The notes below the pieces were generated by a model. That model made no database searches. It saw only the letters and a list, made by a program, of their open reading frames with translations, and was not told the origin of the DNA. DNA of 64,000 nucleotides from Tubiluchus corallicola (Eukaryota; Priapulida; Priapulimorpha; Priapulimorphida; Tubiluchidae), in the NCBI GenBank assembly GCA_030141605.1, contig JAQGDQ010000014.1, positions 620,001 through 684,000 on the forward strand, read 5' to 3'. Made by a program: the position numbers and the translations under genes. Below, one piece after another: positions 1 through 34,833 of this stretch. How positions within the stretch are numbered: the stretch's first letter is position 1; every line of letters begins with the position of its first letter.

Positions 1-1717
1 TTTTTCACAGGTATAAATCACGACAGAATTCTTAGCTGAAACCAGCACAAAAGCGAAAATCGTGCGCAATTTTGGGTTTGAAACTTGGAGTGAGAAGTCC
101 AAAGGCCTTTCTGGCGTCCACAGTTTTCCTGACAGGTGACAGGTCTCAGATGACAGGTTTTTCTGGCTCTGGCTCTGGTGATGACAACCATTACATAAAC
201 ATAGTATAAGCTAACCCACTTACTGACGGTATAAGTCATATATACGACCAGTATAAGATCACATAAGTCAACCATTACGGGAATGTTCTATTGTCATTTT
301 GCATTAACAGGGGATTAATAATGGTTGTAGCAAATGTTTATGGTCCCAGTCTGTTAAAAGTTTCCCGAAAACAGAAAGTTCTGATAAAAAATAACGCAAA
401 AACAGACAAATCCAGTCTCTAAATACTTGCAAAAAGAAATTGAAATATTACTTATTTTCGAATCACTAATGACAAACAATATTTTACGAAGTATTCTACT
501 ACGAGTCTACAAAATTAGAGCATTCCGACGAGACTGAATCGCAAAATAGCTTGACAGCACAAAACTACCGCACGGTTTAGTTCACCATTGTATGCCGCCA
601 TGGAGGATAGTTTTACCTACTAACCCATCCTACCTGTTCTTCCCTTCAACTTCCCTCTAACCTTTCTAGCGTTTTCTAGCCTTTTGCGTGTCTAACCCTT
701 TTCCATGTCTCTGTCTCCAATTCTGGTAGCAAAACAGACAAAGTATTACTTACTTTGTGTGCTATTGGGTAGAATTTGAAAGTTTTGGGCTAAATTTTGT
801 AATGATATTTATTGTTGTGGAAAATAAATATTTCAGTATTTCAGCATTAACCAGTAAAACTGGTTACTTGGTTTCGTCTGGACTGTGGCTTTTGCAGCAT
901 TCAGCGACTTACCAGCCATTTGGCTTTTGTAAAATTGTAATTTAATGTCAAATTAATGGAGAGACATAACAATTGTGGTAACCGAAGGCATGCAGAAAAT
1001 GGTAGCCAAAAACTGTGACATTTTTCAATCAATGCTACATTGATTTAACAGAATATATTTTCCTAAAACTGATTTAAAATTGAAAAGAACTAGTATTAAT
1101 TTCAATATGTAGCTGTCCACACTACTTTCTAATGCATTAAAAGCTGGGAAACACTATAAATGATTATCATCTGCTTCTCAAAGCCTCCAGAGCTTCTCGT
1201 CAGTTATTGTTATTGTCTTACAATCCAGTGAAATGTCCATCCGGGTAATGTATTAAGCTTACTAATTCTTAGCAACGAATAATCCGTGCCTGAGGAAATA
1301 ACTAGTAATTCCGCAATTTGACAAGTTTGAACTTACCAAAATTCTTTGCTGACATTGTCAGGTTTTACTTATGCAATTCTGTCTTATCCACTCTCCAGAT
1401 TTCTGTTATTAATGGCAAATTAATTTGTTACAAGCCAAGCTCTACTGGATTCCGGCTAAAAGGCTACAAAATGCTAGTGACGAAGAGCAAGATAGGGCTA
1501 AGAATTTTACTTAGGGCTGCAATAAAGCAATATTGGGCCAGCACCAACTGTTGTACACTTCAGTAACGACCTACTTTTTTACTATAATTTCTTTCCAGTA
1601 GGTGATACATTTTGTATGTTTTGTACGAAGTTTTAGTGTTACATTTTCTTAATTGTGTATGATGTTTTACTGTACAGCGCCATTGAAAGCACTTTGCTTG
1701 AAAGTGCATTTCATAAA

Positions 1718-1795
<78 letters not shown>

Positions 1796-2104
1796 TTATA
1801 AAGCAATCATTCTGAAGTCTAACCAGAGTTGGGTAATGTCAGTGATAATGCACAGTGGCATCTGGGAACGTCCAAAGAATTACACAGCCCAAGAGTTTTG
1901 ATAAACTGTTTTCCTTGCTGGCAGCAAAACTTGTCTGTGTCGGAAAAGGGTTACACTCACGAACAGTGAATCGTCGAGAAGTAATGGCGCATTTAAAACA
2001 GCTCAATTTGAATCTTTTCCTTTGGCCATAAATTAGATCCTGATTGGTAGTAAGTGCGAATTTTGCCAAAAAAGTGTCAGTATTGGGCTCACAAAGTGAC
2101 TTAC
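1..2104 (-). other. intronic DNA of the NHE gene, no exon recognised
   Basis: This is the sequence downstream (minus strand) of the last visible NHE exon, whose GTAAGT donor is at 2099-2104. I looked for the family's ND-motif exon on the minus strand and did not find it. The only recognisable content is a retroelement-like 3' tail around 1640-1796. The short ORFs here look random. Confidence 0.6.
1640..1796 (+). repeat. LINE/SINE-like 3' tail ending in (ATT)n
   Basis: A stretch reading TGTACAGCGCCATTGAAAGC, then a CTTGAAAGTGCATTTCATAA-type segment, runs directly into about 26 ATT units (from about 1718, one interruption). A GCGC...TATAAATTATTATT-type end is typical of CR1/L2-like LINEs and their SINEs in invertebrates. 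No coding part is recognisable upstream, so this may be a 5'-truncated copy. The match to this tail type is from memory. Confidence 0.5.
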
Positions 2105-25650
<23,546 letters not shown>

Positions 25651-25820
25651 TCTCTTTTTTGACTCATCTTTGGTCCCGGAACTAATTTAATCATCTGACA
25701 CTTGTTTAGACTTGAATGTCCAACTGTCCAAATTAAGTCACAAAATTAACTTTGTTTGTTCCTAAAAGATTAATAGCAATCGAACGTAATTATTATGTAT
25801 ATTACGCTGAAGACTAGCTA

Positions 25821-25828
25821 TATAAATA
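25821..25828 (+). promoter_or_regulatory. TATA-like box (TATAAATA) on the plus strand
   Basis: Good TATA match about 170 bp upstream of the NHE start codon but pointing the other way, towards the exon candidate at 26006-26126. It raises the possibility of a divergent promoter; there is no other support. Confidence 0.25.
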
Positions 25829-26005
25829 GAGTTGCTCAAGTTCTACGTTTTTTGCAATACATTTAGCAGCTAGAATTGCTGAGCTTCGCATTTTGCATTT
25901 TGTGTGTTTTGAAAAGGTTAATAGCACGACACAGATTAGCCAAACAATAAATAAAAACCAACAAGAAACTGTTGTAAAATTTATAATAATTTTCTTGCTT
26001 TGTAG

Positions 26006-26126
26006 CGATTCGATGTTTGTGGGCGCACACATGCATGGCGCATATAAAAACGATGCTTCGCGTCCACAATTCAACATAGATTGGCTTAGCGAAAAACATG
26101 AAAAAGCGCTTACAAAAGTTAATTAG
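26006..26126 (+). CDS. candidate terminal exon, unrecognised protein
   Basis: A pyrimidine-rich acceptor (TTTTCTTGCTTTGTAG) is followed by an open frame reading SMFVGAHMHGAYKNDASRPQ, then FNIDWLSEKHEKALTKVN and a stop at 26124-26126. The amino-acid mix is protein-like rather than repeat-like. It needs two bases from a preceding exon; the donor at 22187 would supply them, making it an alternative end for that gene. A TATA-like box 180 bp upstream suggests a separate start instead. Confidence 0.3.
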
Positions 26127-26997
26127 TTTAATAGTGTGTGTTTTTAAACGATTTTAGTTAATCGAGAAAAGTTGGAAAGTACAGCGTAGGAAGCAGGAAG
26201 GTTTATAGTGAATTATATTTTAGTTTAGTTGCAGTAGGTTTGGTATAGGTTTGCGCAACTTTGGACTTCTCATAATAAGCATAACCTTTTCTTCTTCAAT
26301 TTTTTCTGACTTCTAAGTCATATTGACAACTTATTTGCTATTTCGTTGCATCTAAATTGTGAATAGCGAATATCACATTTCTGTCGTGTAGTATAAAGTC
26401 ATTTATTTGTTACAGATAAAAGAAATACGTACATTCGCGTCATTGGATTTTTACTCCAAAAGAAGGAATTGCAGCAAAAAATGTGCAGAATAGCTCACAA
26501 ACGAAAGACGTAATCTGACAAGTACTAGATAAAACAGATATCTTTATAGCTTAATATGATGTATATGTGAAAAACTGTTGCGATATAGATTAGAAAGTAC
26601 AGAATTAAGTTTGACTTTCTGAGAAAATTATTCTGTACAATTATAAGTTGTTTTCAATATTATAAAAATTTGAAAACTGCCTAAAATTGTTGTAATGATA
26701 ATATTGTAAAATTAGAGCCTAAAAATATTTACGGGTCTAGAAAGAGTGGATCAGATCCGTTTTTGGGTTTAAACATAATAAAAGATGGCATGTAAATAAT
26801 TTTGCAGTTTTCTGTTATCTTTAAACTGCTTGTGACTCGATTGTGATGCTATAAATTTATGGAAAGTTTTTAATCACTTTTCATTGGTTTTCATAATTAA
26901 CCCGCGACTCCCAAACTCAATTGCAAAATATCAGCGAAAGACAATCGCACAAAAATAGGAAGAGTTTCTTGACTGTATTCAGTTTTCTTTACAATCG
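26127..26997. other. no gene seen
   Basis: AT-rich sequence with no supported exon on either strand and no recognised repeat. Confidence 0.4.
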
Positions 26998-27150
26998 TTG
27001 ATGTTAAAGCTGCAATCATTGTTGTCCTTATTACTGTTGTGTTGTTGTTGTTGTCGACGGTGTCATTGTCGCTGTCGTTGTCATCGTTGTTGCCAGTGCC
27101 GTTGTCGCTGTCGTTGTCGTCGTCGTCATCGTTGCTGCTGCCGCCGTGCA
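26998..27150 (+). repeat. cryptic (GTTGTC)n simple repeat
   Basis: An irregular mixture of GTT, GTC and GCT trinucleotides. The Cys/Arg-rich plus-strand ORF and the Asp/Asn-rich minus-strand ORF both come from it and are not believed to be genes. Confidence 0.8.
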
Positions 27151-27365
27151 TTCTGTTTTTTCTGCTTCGCGATAAAATGCATCTTTGCTTTCTTATCAAC
27201 AAACTATTTGGATAGATGGCCATTTCAAAATAGTCTGAACTTAACTTCTAAAACAGAATATTTCAATACTCTGCGCACGAGAGCCAGGCATTCATACGAA
27301 CACTGGAAAAGAGCACTTCCAACGGATCCAAAAATACGTGAAATACTTACCACCCTGTATCGCAG

Positions 27366-27515
27366 TCATCTGCACAGCATTTTAATCAGCTCACAAACAC
27401 TAACCACTGCTCGAAGCTCCTCAATGGAGTTTGCGTCAATTGATTTGGCGGCAGTATTCTGCTGCCCAAGATGGTTCGTGAGACGCTTGCGCAATCGAGG
27501 ATGCTTTTGGCACAT
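27366..27515 (-). CDS. weak candidate exon or small ORF, unrecognised
   Basis: On the minus strand an acceptor-like CTGCTTAG precedes ATG at 27515 and a 49-residue open frame (MCQKHPRLRKRLTNHLGQQN ... IDANSIEELRAVVSVCELIK) ending in TGA at 27366-27368. Composition is protein-like and helical. No partner exon or homology was identified and the overlapping plus-strand frame is also open, so this is weak. Confidence 0.2.
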   Translation of the reverse strand: MCQKHPRLRKRLTNHLGQQNTAAKSIDANSIEELRAVVSVCELIKMLCR

Positions 27516-28082
27516 CTAAGCAGTTTGAAAGGCAAATAGGGCATTTTTTCTTGGTATAAGTACAAAATATTTATTCTGATCAAATCATTAATTTTTAGCA
27601 TAACAGATTTTTGTATACCATGTATTGTAGTTTTTTGTAAATAGCAATATCGTTATACAATATGCATATATTTTTAGTTTTATTGTCAATAAATTTAAGT
27701 GCACTACTATTGTTTTTAATACAATTCTTAATGTAAATGTGTTTTCAATTTCATTGCATACAACGTTTGGCACTAAAGGACGTATAATAGTAATAATAAA
27801 TTCGTATTTTTGAGCTATTTACCATGAAACAACCGAAAATTTCAAATAACTGGAGAAGAAAAATGTATTGACGGTATCACAAGGCAGCGCTACAAATTGC
27901 ACGATGAGTATTGCTACAAAAATTCTCATCTGAAGTTTCAATTTAGTCTGTAACAAGTGTTCTGATAAGTATTCTGGCGATAGATATACGTAAATGAATT
28001 AATATTGACACCTACAAACTGACAAAGGGCATTTTGTACGATACTTCTCTGAAAAAAATCGTTACTGATTTTGGCTAAAGTT

Positions 28083-28236
28083 TACAATTCCCCACACACA
28101 AGAACTTTGTTCGTGAAACGGATTAGAGTTAGAATTAGGGTTAGTGTTTGAGATACGGTTAAGGTTAGGGTGAGTCGGGTTCGGATTAGGATTAGACATA
28201 GGGTATTTAAATTGTGTAGAATTGTAAACTCGGTCC
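28083..28236 (-). mobile_element. MITE-like element, family B, with telomere-like core
   Basis: The ends read GTTTACAATTC...CACACA and ...GAATTGTAAACT as inverted copies. The centre is a run of GGGTTAG-like words (AGAATTAGGGTTAG, GGTTAAGGTTAGGGTG). The same structure occurs at about 32872-32990 and 57547-57672 on the other strand. Confidence 0.6.
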
Positions 28237-28453
28237 CTGATTTTTACTAAGACGCAAATGTTGAAAATAAACGTCTCTTTTGTTAAAATTCTTTAGGTGC
28301 CGAAGATTCTGTAATTCGTGTAGATACCAAACGAGGCCTATAGGCAACCACAAAAAAGGTAATTTTATTTAGTTAAAACAAAATATAATAGAGGAGTCTA
28401 GTAAAACCCTACATTTTTAAACCAAGCTTTCGTATTTAAAAATGTTTCTCCAG

Positions 28454-28567
28454 GAGTCAGAAATAGAAATTAGAACTATCCTGAGTGGACAAGAGCATCC
28501 TGAAGACAGAGTGCACGCTAGGTGGCAAAAAACTTTTGTCGGGGGGATCTTGAGTTCTTTTAGTCAG
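28454..28567 (+). CDS. candidate internal exon, unrecognised protein
   Basis: Acceptor TTTCTCCAG and donor CAG|GTAATA enclose 38 codons open in one frame (ESEIEIRTILSGQEHPEDRV ... ARWQKTFVGGILSSFSQ), phase 0 at both ends. It lies 110 bp past the possible last exon at 28297-28343, but the phases do not join. No partner exon was found. Confidence 0.25.
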
Positions 28568-28602
28568 GTAATAATGTTACAAGGAAAAGTTTACCGAAAA
28601 AG

Positions 28603-28715
28603 TTATAATTTTGGCTAGGAAAAATGTCAGGGTTACGGTTAGAGTTAAGGTTAAGGTTAAGGTTAATGTTAGGGCTGGGATTATTTCTGTTTTTCCTGTG
28701 ACTTTATTACTTGGA
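28603..28715 (-). mobile_element. MITE-like element, family A, inverted copy
   Basis: The reverse complement reads AAGTAATAAAGTCACAGGAAAAA ... CCTAACATTAACCTTAACC ... CTAGCCAAAATTATAACTTTTTC, matching the copies at 3170 and 42138. It is shorter at one end. Confidence 0.55.
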
Positions 28716-29639
28716 TTCCTCCAATCATACCCCTCAAGATCAAAGATGTGCAAGACTTATCAGGCTTGTACCCCTAAATTTTGAAGGCATGATTGATTGG
28801 TTATTGTTTGAACAATGCTTTGATGTAATAAATTGCTCTGTGCTGTTATTGGTTGATCGTGTGCCCTCCACCAAAAGGTTACGTAACACTCTGTGGATAA
28901 AAAAGATAAACAGAGGAGCATACCACATAGATACCCCGTAGTATGATTTATTTAACTATGCCTTGGCAATCAATTCAGTTTATCCCAGTTAGCACCTGAT
29001 TAGAATTTGTGAAGCTGTAATTTCAAGCAGTAATTTTAGATTTCATCTTAAATTATTGTTTATTACAGGTGCAGGTGAATATAGGTGCAGCTACAACTAG
29101 TAGTTACCTTTTGAACAATCATACTGCCTGAATACACTTGATATGTTAGTACTGGTTAGTTCACTCTATTCCAGTAATTACACAATAATTAGGTGCTAAC
29201 TGGAACGAATCGATGTGAAGTGCGATTGCTAAATAATGAAGGGAAGTGATTTCAACAAAAATAAAGAGAAAGTTATTTAAAGTGACATAATAAAGTAACG
29301 CTTTTCACTGGAGTAAATAAATCATTCTACGTGGTCCTTCGAAACGTTGACATTCAAACGAATGACATCCAGAACACCGAACTCTCTTCGCATTAGTTTT
29401 ACTAACAGTTACTTCGTATTTATTTGATGACGGGTATCTTCATTTCTGAAATTGGCTCAAAGGGGTTTGCAAGGAAAACAACATCAAACGAAAGAAGACA
29501 TTACTACCAACTAGTTCAAGGAATAAGTGAACAGAAGCGCCAAAGGACTTTTTAAATTATGTTCAAATGACACCAACTAATTTCTGAATTTTTTGGTGCA
29601 TGCTTGTCAATAAGGGCTTTCATAGTGGAGTGACGGTTG

Positions 29640-30060
29640 TCAACTACCGACTACTGAATTGTCTATAAATGTTTTAGCAGGTTTGATGACTTCAAATCTT
29701 TAAGAAAAGCTTTATGATTAATGAAGTTAATTTCATTATATTCAGCTAACTCAGAAATTAACGATAGTTTCCCAACGTCAATGTGGAATAATGTGGACTT
29801 GTGATCAGAAATAAAAATGTCTACTTGAGCTTGCCCGCATAGCATTATTTCTTCTGAATCAGTAATGACAGGTGACCATGAGTATGTGTGGCTTATACTC
29901 ATTGAATTTTAGCTTTATGAGTTCAATGAATTTTTAAGTTTCATGATCGTCTGGTGCGTCCAAACAAAAATTTATATTGTAGCTATGAACAGCCTATCAG
30001 CGAATAATAACAGTCTCACCTATAGTCTCCATAAGATCAAGGAGTTTTTTGCAAAATATG
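29640..30060 (-). mobile_element. LINE endonuclease-domain fragment
   Basis: Minus-strand frames read, in order, INFCLDAPDDHET.KFIELI, then SHTYSWSPVITDSEEIM, then VDIFISDHKSTLFHIDVGK and NEINFINHKAFLKDLKSSNL. This is the order in AP-endonuclease domains of CR1/L2-like LINEs (GDFN.H.D.P.D.E...F..LL, GH.LD..I.R, ISDH..., ...R..K.ID...F..DL..S.L). Frameshifts and stops show it is dead; no adjacent reverse transcriptase was seen. Confidence 0.65.
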
Positions 30061-30673
30061 TCCACCACACTATAGGGCAATCAGTAAAGAAAGCGAACAG
30101 CTTTAGTACCTGCTCCTAATAAGATTTTGCTGTTACGCCTATTGCAGACAGAGATATGAGAAAAATTATTTTTTATGCATTGGTCGTGGACAACAAGGAA
30201 TCCGCCATGAGCTGCACACTACTGCCATCTGTCGCAAAACAAGTTAAAAATAACACACATCACTATAATGCGAAACAAAAAAGTACTTTTAATAAATTCT
30301 GCTTATTCGCAAGAATCTTAAAATTCCCATGTTATGCATACAGTTGACGATTTGTACTGCTATACTATTGCATACAACGCAGTTTTGATCAACAAGAAAA
30401 TTTAGTCAACAAGTGCAAATTTGTTGATATCACAGAGCACGCTGCATCGAGCTGAACTGTTCTGAACCCACTTGCACTACAAAATTATTACTGGAAGAAA
30501 GATCTCTTTAAGCTGTTGTGTACAAAGTTGATTATTACAGCGATAGTAAACTATAACAAAACAATCAAATATAGTTACAATCATGTTCTAGCAAAATTTT
30601 AAGACAGCCAAAATATAAATCACACTGGTCAAGAATATAAAATTTATTATGATTGTGCATGCTGCCCCAGCCT

Positions 30674-31903
30674 TTAGCCAGGCGTGACAGAGAATTGCAA
30701 CAAGTCGTTTTGATTGTTAAAACCACTATTAGCACGATTTTTTAAGTGCCAAAGTTGAAAGTTTTGATGCAGTGTCAAAAATTTTAACGGAAGTCTGGTT
30801 AATGTAATGGTTTGACTGAATATTCTCTCAACAAAGGTTTTAAGAAATACTTGTATGCCATTAAGAGACTGGATGCCACTCACCAAGGTCTCACTGATCA
30901 TGCCATCAACATTAAGGACGTCGCTCATACAGGTCACACTGATCATGCCATCAACAGCAAGGACGTAACTCATACAGGTCTCACTGATCACGCCATCAAC
31001 AGACAGGACGTCACTCATACAGGTCTCACTGATCACGCCATCAACAACAAGGACGTCATTCATACAGGTCACACTGATCATGCCATCGACAGCAAAGACG
31101 TCACTCGTACAGGTCTCACTGATCACGCAATCAACAACAAGGACGTCAGTCATACAGGTCTCACCGATCACGCCATCAACATTAAGGACGTCGCTCATAC
31201 AGGTCACACTGATCATGCCATCAACAGCAAGGACGTAACTCATACAGGTCTCACTGATCACGCCATCAACAGACAGGACGTCACTCATACAGGTCTCACT
31301 GATCACGCCATCAACAACAAGGACGTCATTCATACAGGTCACACTGATCATGCCATCGACAGCAAAGACGTCACTCGTACAGGTCTCACTGATCACGCCA
31401 TCAACAACAAGGACGTCAGTCATACAGGTCTTACTGATCACGCCATCAACAGACAGGACGTAACTCATACAGGTCTCACTGATCACGCCATCAACAGACA
31501 GGACGTCACACATACAGGTCTCACTGATCACGCCATCAACATTAAGGACGTCGCTCATACAGGTTACACTGATCATGCCATCAACAACAAGGACGTCAGT
31601 CATACAGGTCACACTGATCATGCCATCAACAGCAAAGACGTCACTCGTACAGGTCTCACTGATCACGCCATCAACAGACAGGATGTCACACATACAGGTC
31701 TCACTGATCACGCCATCAACAGCAAAGACGTCACTCGTACAGGTCTCACTGATCACGCCATCAACAGATAAGACGTCACTCATACAGGTCTCACTGACCA
31801 CGCCATCAGCATTAAGGACGTCGCTCATACAGTTTACACTGATCATGCCATCAACAATAAGGACGTCGCGAGACCCCGACGGCGGAACAGTGTAATTAAC
31901 CAT
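30674..31903 (-). CDS. repeat protein of 409 residues across the 45-bp minisatellite, uncertain
   Basis: A single frame starts at ATG 31903 (MVNYTVPPSGSRDVL), runs through about 22 copies of a 15-residue unit (consensus VDGVISETCMSDVLS), then 62 non-repeat residues (...ERIFSQTITLTRLPLKFLTL...) and a stop. There is no signal peptide, membrane segment or known domain. The plus strand has a 319-residue frame through the same array (unit TGLTDHAINRQDVTH) but no in-frame ATG. The minus frame is the better gene candidate, but the openness may be only a by-product of repeat homogenisation. No splice or promoter evidence. Confidence 0.3.
   Translation of the reverse strand: MVNYTVPPSGSRDVLIVDGMISVNCMSDVLNADGVVSETCMSDVLSVDGVISETCTSDVFAVDGVISETCMCDILSVDGVISETCTSDVFAVDGMISVTCMTDVLVVDGMISVTCMSDVLNVDGVISETCMCDVLSVDGVISETCMSYVLSVDGVISKTCMTDVLVVDGVISETCTSDVFAVDGMISVTCMNDVLVVDGVISETCMSDVLSVDGVISETCMSYVLAVDGMISVTCMSDVLNVDGVIGETCMTDVLVVDCVISETCTSDVFAVDGMISVTCMNDVLVVDGVISETCMSDVLSVDGVISETCMSYVLAVDGMISVTCMSDVLNVDGMISETLVSGIQSLNGIQVFLKTFVERIFSQTITLTRLPLKFLTLHQNFQLWHLKNRANSGFNNQNDLLQFSVTPG
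30885..31868. repeat. 45-bp minisatellite, about 22 units, with a 270-bp higher-order period
   Basis: Units of 45 bp of the form AGGTCTCACTGATCACGCCA ... ACAGGACGTCACTCATAC differ at a handful of positions. A block of six units is repeated almost exactly (about 30905-31174 and 31175-31444), so the array has grown by unequal exchange of six-unit blocks. Each unit carries the palindromes TGATCA and GACGTC. Because 45 is a multiple of three, frames stay open through the array on both strands. Confidence 0.97.
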
Positions 31904-34833
31904 CTAATCACGATAAAAACGTAAAAAACTCGTAACAAATTTTTGAATTTTATTTACACCACCGACGAGTACTGTCATTACAAGAGATGGATTCATTGCC
32001 ATTTTATAGATTCACTGCAGCTTTAAATAGGCCTTCCAAAAGAAATAGATAAGAAATAGATAAAAATTTGTTGGTAACTATACAAGAGTTTAGATTGCAT
32101 CATGGACACGTAATTACTAGTACAGATTACTACTCAAAATAAATAAGATAAGTAGCGGACAATTTACTTGGAGCCGTGTCGAGTGTTGACCATTTGTCTT
32201 AAACGTATCGAATTAATCTTGAAAATACTACCACGAAATATCTGCGCATAGTGTCATGACCTTGGTTCGAAAATCTAACATAATTCTCCCAATTCTTTAG
32301 CATGAAGTCCTGAAGTTTTGATTAGTTGACAACGAATTTTGTGACACCATAGATCTAGATCATACACTGTGGAACAGTAAGCATCTATAAGCATCTTACA
32401 GGTACTAGCTATTGTCAACTTCGTACGAATCATACGCTATTTTAAGACGTGGAACAACAGTCTCTTTGTAAATAACAATGGTCGAACGTGATAGCTGCGA
32501 ATGCTTATTTACTGAATTTATAATGTATAGTTAGTGTAACTTTTATTGTAGTATTTTATTTTTGTGTGAGTAATGTTTTTATGTTTTTTTTTGCATGGCT
32601 TTTATGTTGAAATAAACTAATCTAAGTTAATCTAATCTAACACACTCCATGTGACATTGACAACCCCTAGAGTAATGTCGTGCCAGATTCTGTCGACGGT
32701 ATTACTTCAGCAACTTTTAATAATTCATTTGAAAACATCTTTTAAAAAGCATTAATGTAAAATATGTCAAACTTTACAGAATCTAGAATTATTAAATAAG
32801 TAAATCGCACAGTTAAATTTTTATTTTGTGTCTTGAAACTATCGTGATGTCATAAAATTAAATGCCTGAAAGGAGTTCAAAATTCCCCACACAATTTAAA
32901 TACCCTAACCCTTACCCAAACTCTAACCCTAATCCGCTTCACGAACTAATTTCTCGTGTGTGGAGCATTGTAAACTTTAGCCAAATGCCTTTGCTGTTTA
33001 AAAATAAAACTTCCATTTTCTTGACCATGACCTCAGTCATTTTACGTACTCAATTCATTATTAATAGGAAAGTTCAAATTTGAAAATTCATGTTCTACTA
33101 TTAACAAAAAACGTAAAAAACGAGCAAACGAGGACGTATTTTTGGGTGATAACACTTTTTAGTAGTGCAAGAGAAACTCTCCTAAGTGTGTCTCCTACTT
33201 TAATATACGGAGAAAATTAGTAAATTGTACATTACTAATTCTCAAACGTCAAACGTATACCTATGTTGTCTATCTTTCAAGTCATGTTGCTGCAACAAAA
33301 GCGCAACGCAACCGTTCTCAAAGATAGCTATTTACATTAGGCAAATATTATTATTAATTGTTATCCCAGATATGTCGGCCGCTGCGTAAAGAACAAAAAA
33401 TCTTTTGTTCTGAGCATAATAAGTGATGATGTTAGTAAATTGGTGCGTAAATAACAAATATACCTCGTTCAAGGCTGGATCAAAAAACTTAAAAACAAAT
33501 AGGACTTTCTTTGATTCGTGCGACACTCATTGGCGTTGGCTTTAATTTCACAGTTAGTTGGTATAATTAGTTTGTCACTGTTAATAATTATTTTTGCCCC
33601 GTATAATGTGACCTTTCGCGTAAGCTAATTTAACTTCAGGCACAGACCATGAATCTCGCCGTAATAGAAGAAAATTCGTTTGTTTGTCGATAAGTGACTA
33701 TAATTAACTTCGGCAAGCTGTATTTTAGCGTGATCTTACTGCGCGTATATCCTAGCGAGTTTTCTCGCCAAATTAACTTGTCAGACTAGAGAGCAAAACT
33801 TGCTGCGAGTTACTCTCCAACAGTGAGCGCAAGCTAATACTTCCTCTCTATTCACTGCGATGTGCATCGAGAGTAACCAATGTCAGCGAGTCACTAATGT
33901 TTCAATTTCTTACAGCCGTCATATTACGTGTTAATTCACATATTACACTAAAGCTTAATTAGTTAATTGCATAATAAAAATTTTGTAAATTTTCTAAGTT
34001 TGAGGATAGTAATAATATTTATTATCATAACTGCTATAAATGTGTACATCATTAGATCATGAAATAACCACTCTAATAAATGATACTACGACCAGTAATT
34101 TAAGTGATGTATTGTACGAGTCTGGAAATGAAAGGTTAAACCAATTTTTATCTTACAAAATGATAGTAGGAGCAGGGTTCTTCCACTAGGCAAACTGCGC
34201 AGTTGCCATGGCGCCAAATTCTGGAAGTAATTATGTAATTTAAAGTTTAGCATAAGTAATAACATAGTGACTGACGCGATACCAAATTCTAATCCACAGT
34301 TTATACTGCAGTAGACAAAATAACGACTTCTTGCGCTTACAAAAGATTCTTTCATTAGTATTCATTTTTTAGGGAAAAACTTATAAGAATCGAAGCCTTT
34401 CAGGTAAGAAGTTGGTCTTTGAGGATGGGGCGCTAAAATACTTTTCCCTAGGGCGTCAGTCTACTTAGAGCCGGCCCTAAGTAGGACATTTGTAATTAGA
34501 AAGTTGTATTAATTATGTCGACACGAAAAGTTGAAATTAATGCAACAAAACTAAGTTGTCAACTACAGACAACTGACCATAACTGGATTGTTGGCTGAGT
34601 TCATGTTAAAGGCTCATTTTTGTCGTGTTAAAGTACAATCTGTAATTGCTATTAAACTCACGACTGGTCCAACAACTACAATACCAAACAATAATAATTT
34701 TTCAATCTGTAAACTAGAGCACAACCAATCATTAAGTTTGAATGAAAGCAATGATTGCGATTGAAAAATTTATCATTCATTTTATTGCAGTATAATTATC
34801 CGCAATAACTGCAAAATTTACGCGTCAATTACG
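31904..34833. other. no gene seen; repeat tail and a family B element
   Basis: Contains a probable retroelement 3' end closing in AATCTAAGTTAATCTAATCTAA (about 32580-32640) and a family B small element (32872-32990). The rest is AT-rich with no supported exon. Confidence 0.5.
32872..32990 (+). mobile_element. MITE-like element, family B
   Basis: CAAAATTCCCCACACAATTT, then CCCTAACCCTTACCC ... TCTAACCCTAATCCGCTTCAC, then GTGTGTGGAGCATTGTAAAC. It matches the inverted copy at 28083 and the plus copy at 57547. Confidence 0.55.

Noticed and set aside
30812-31771. Plus-strand 319-residue repeat ORF as a gene
   Set aside because: There is no in-frame ATG and it mirrors the minisatellite; the minus-strand frame is the better, though still uncertain, candidate.
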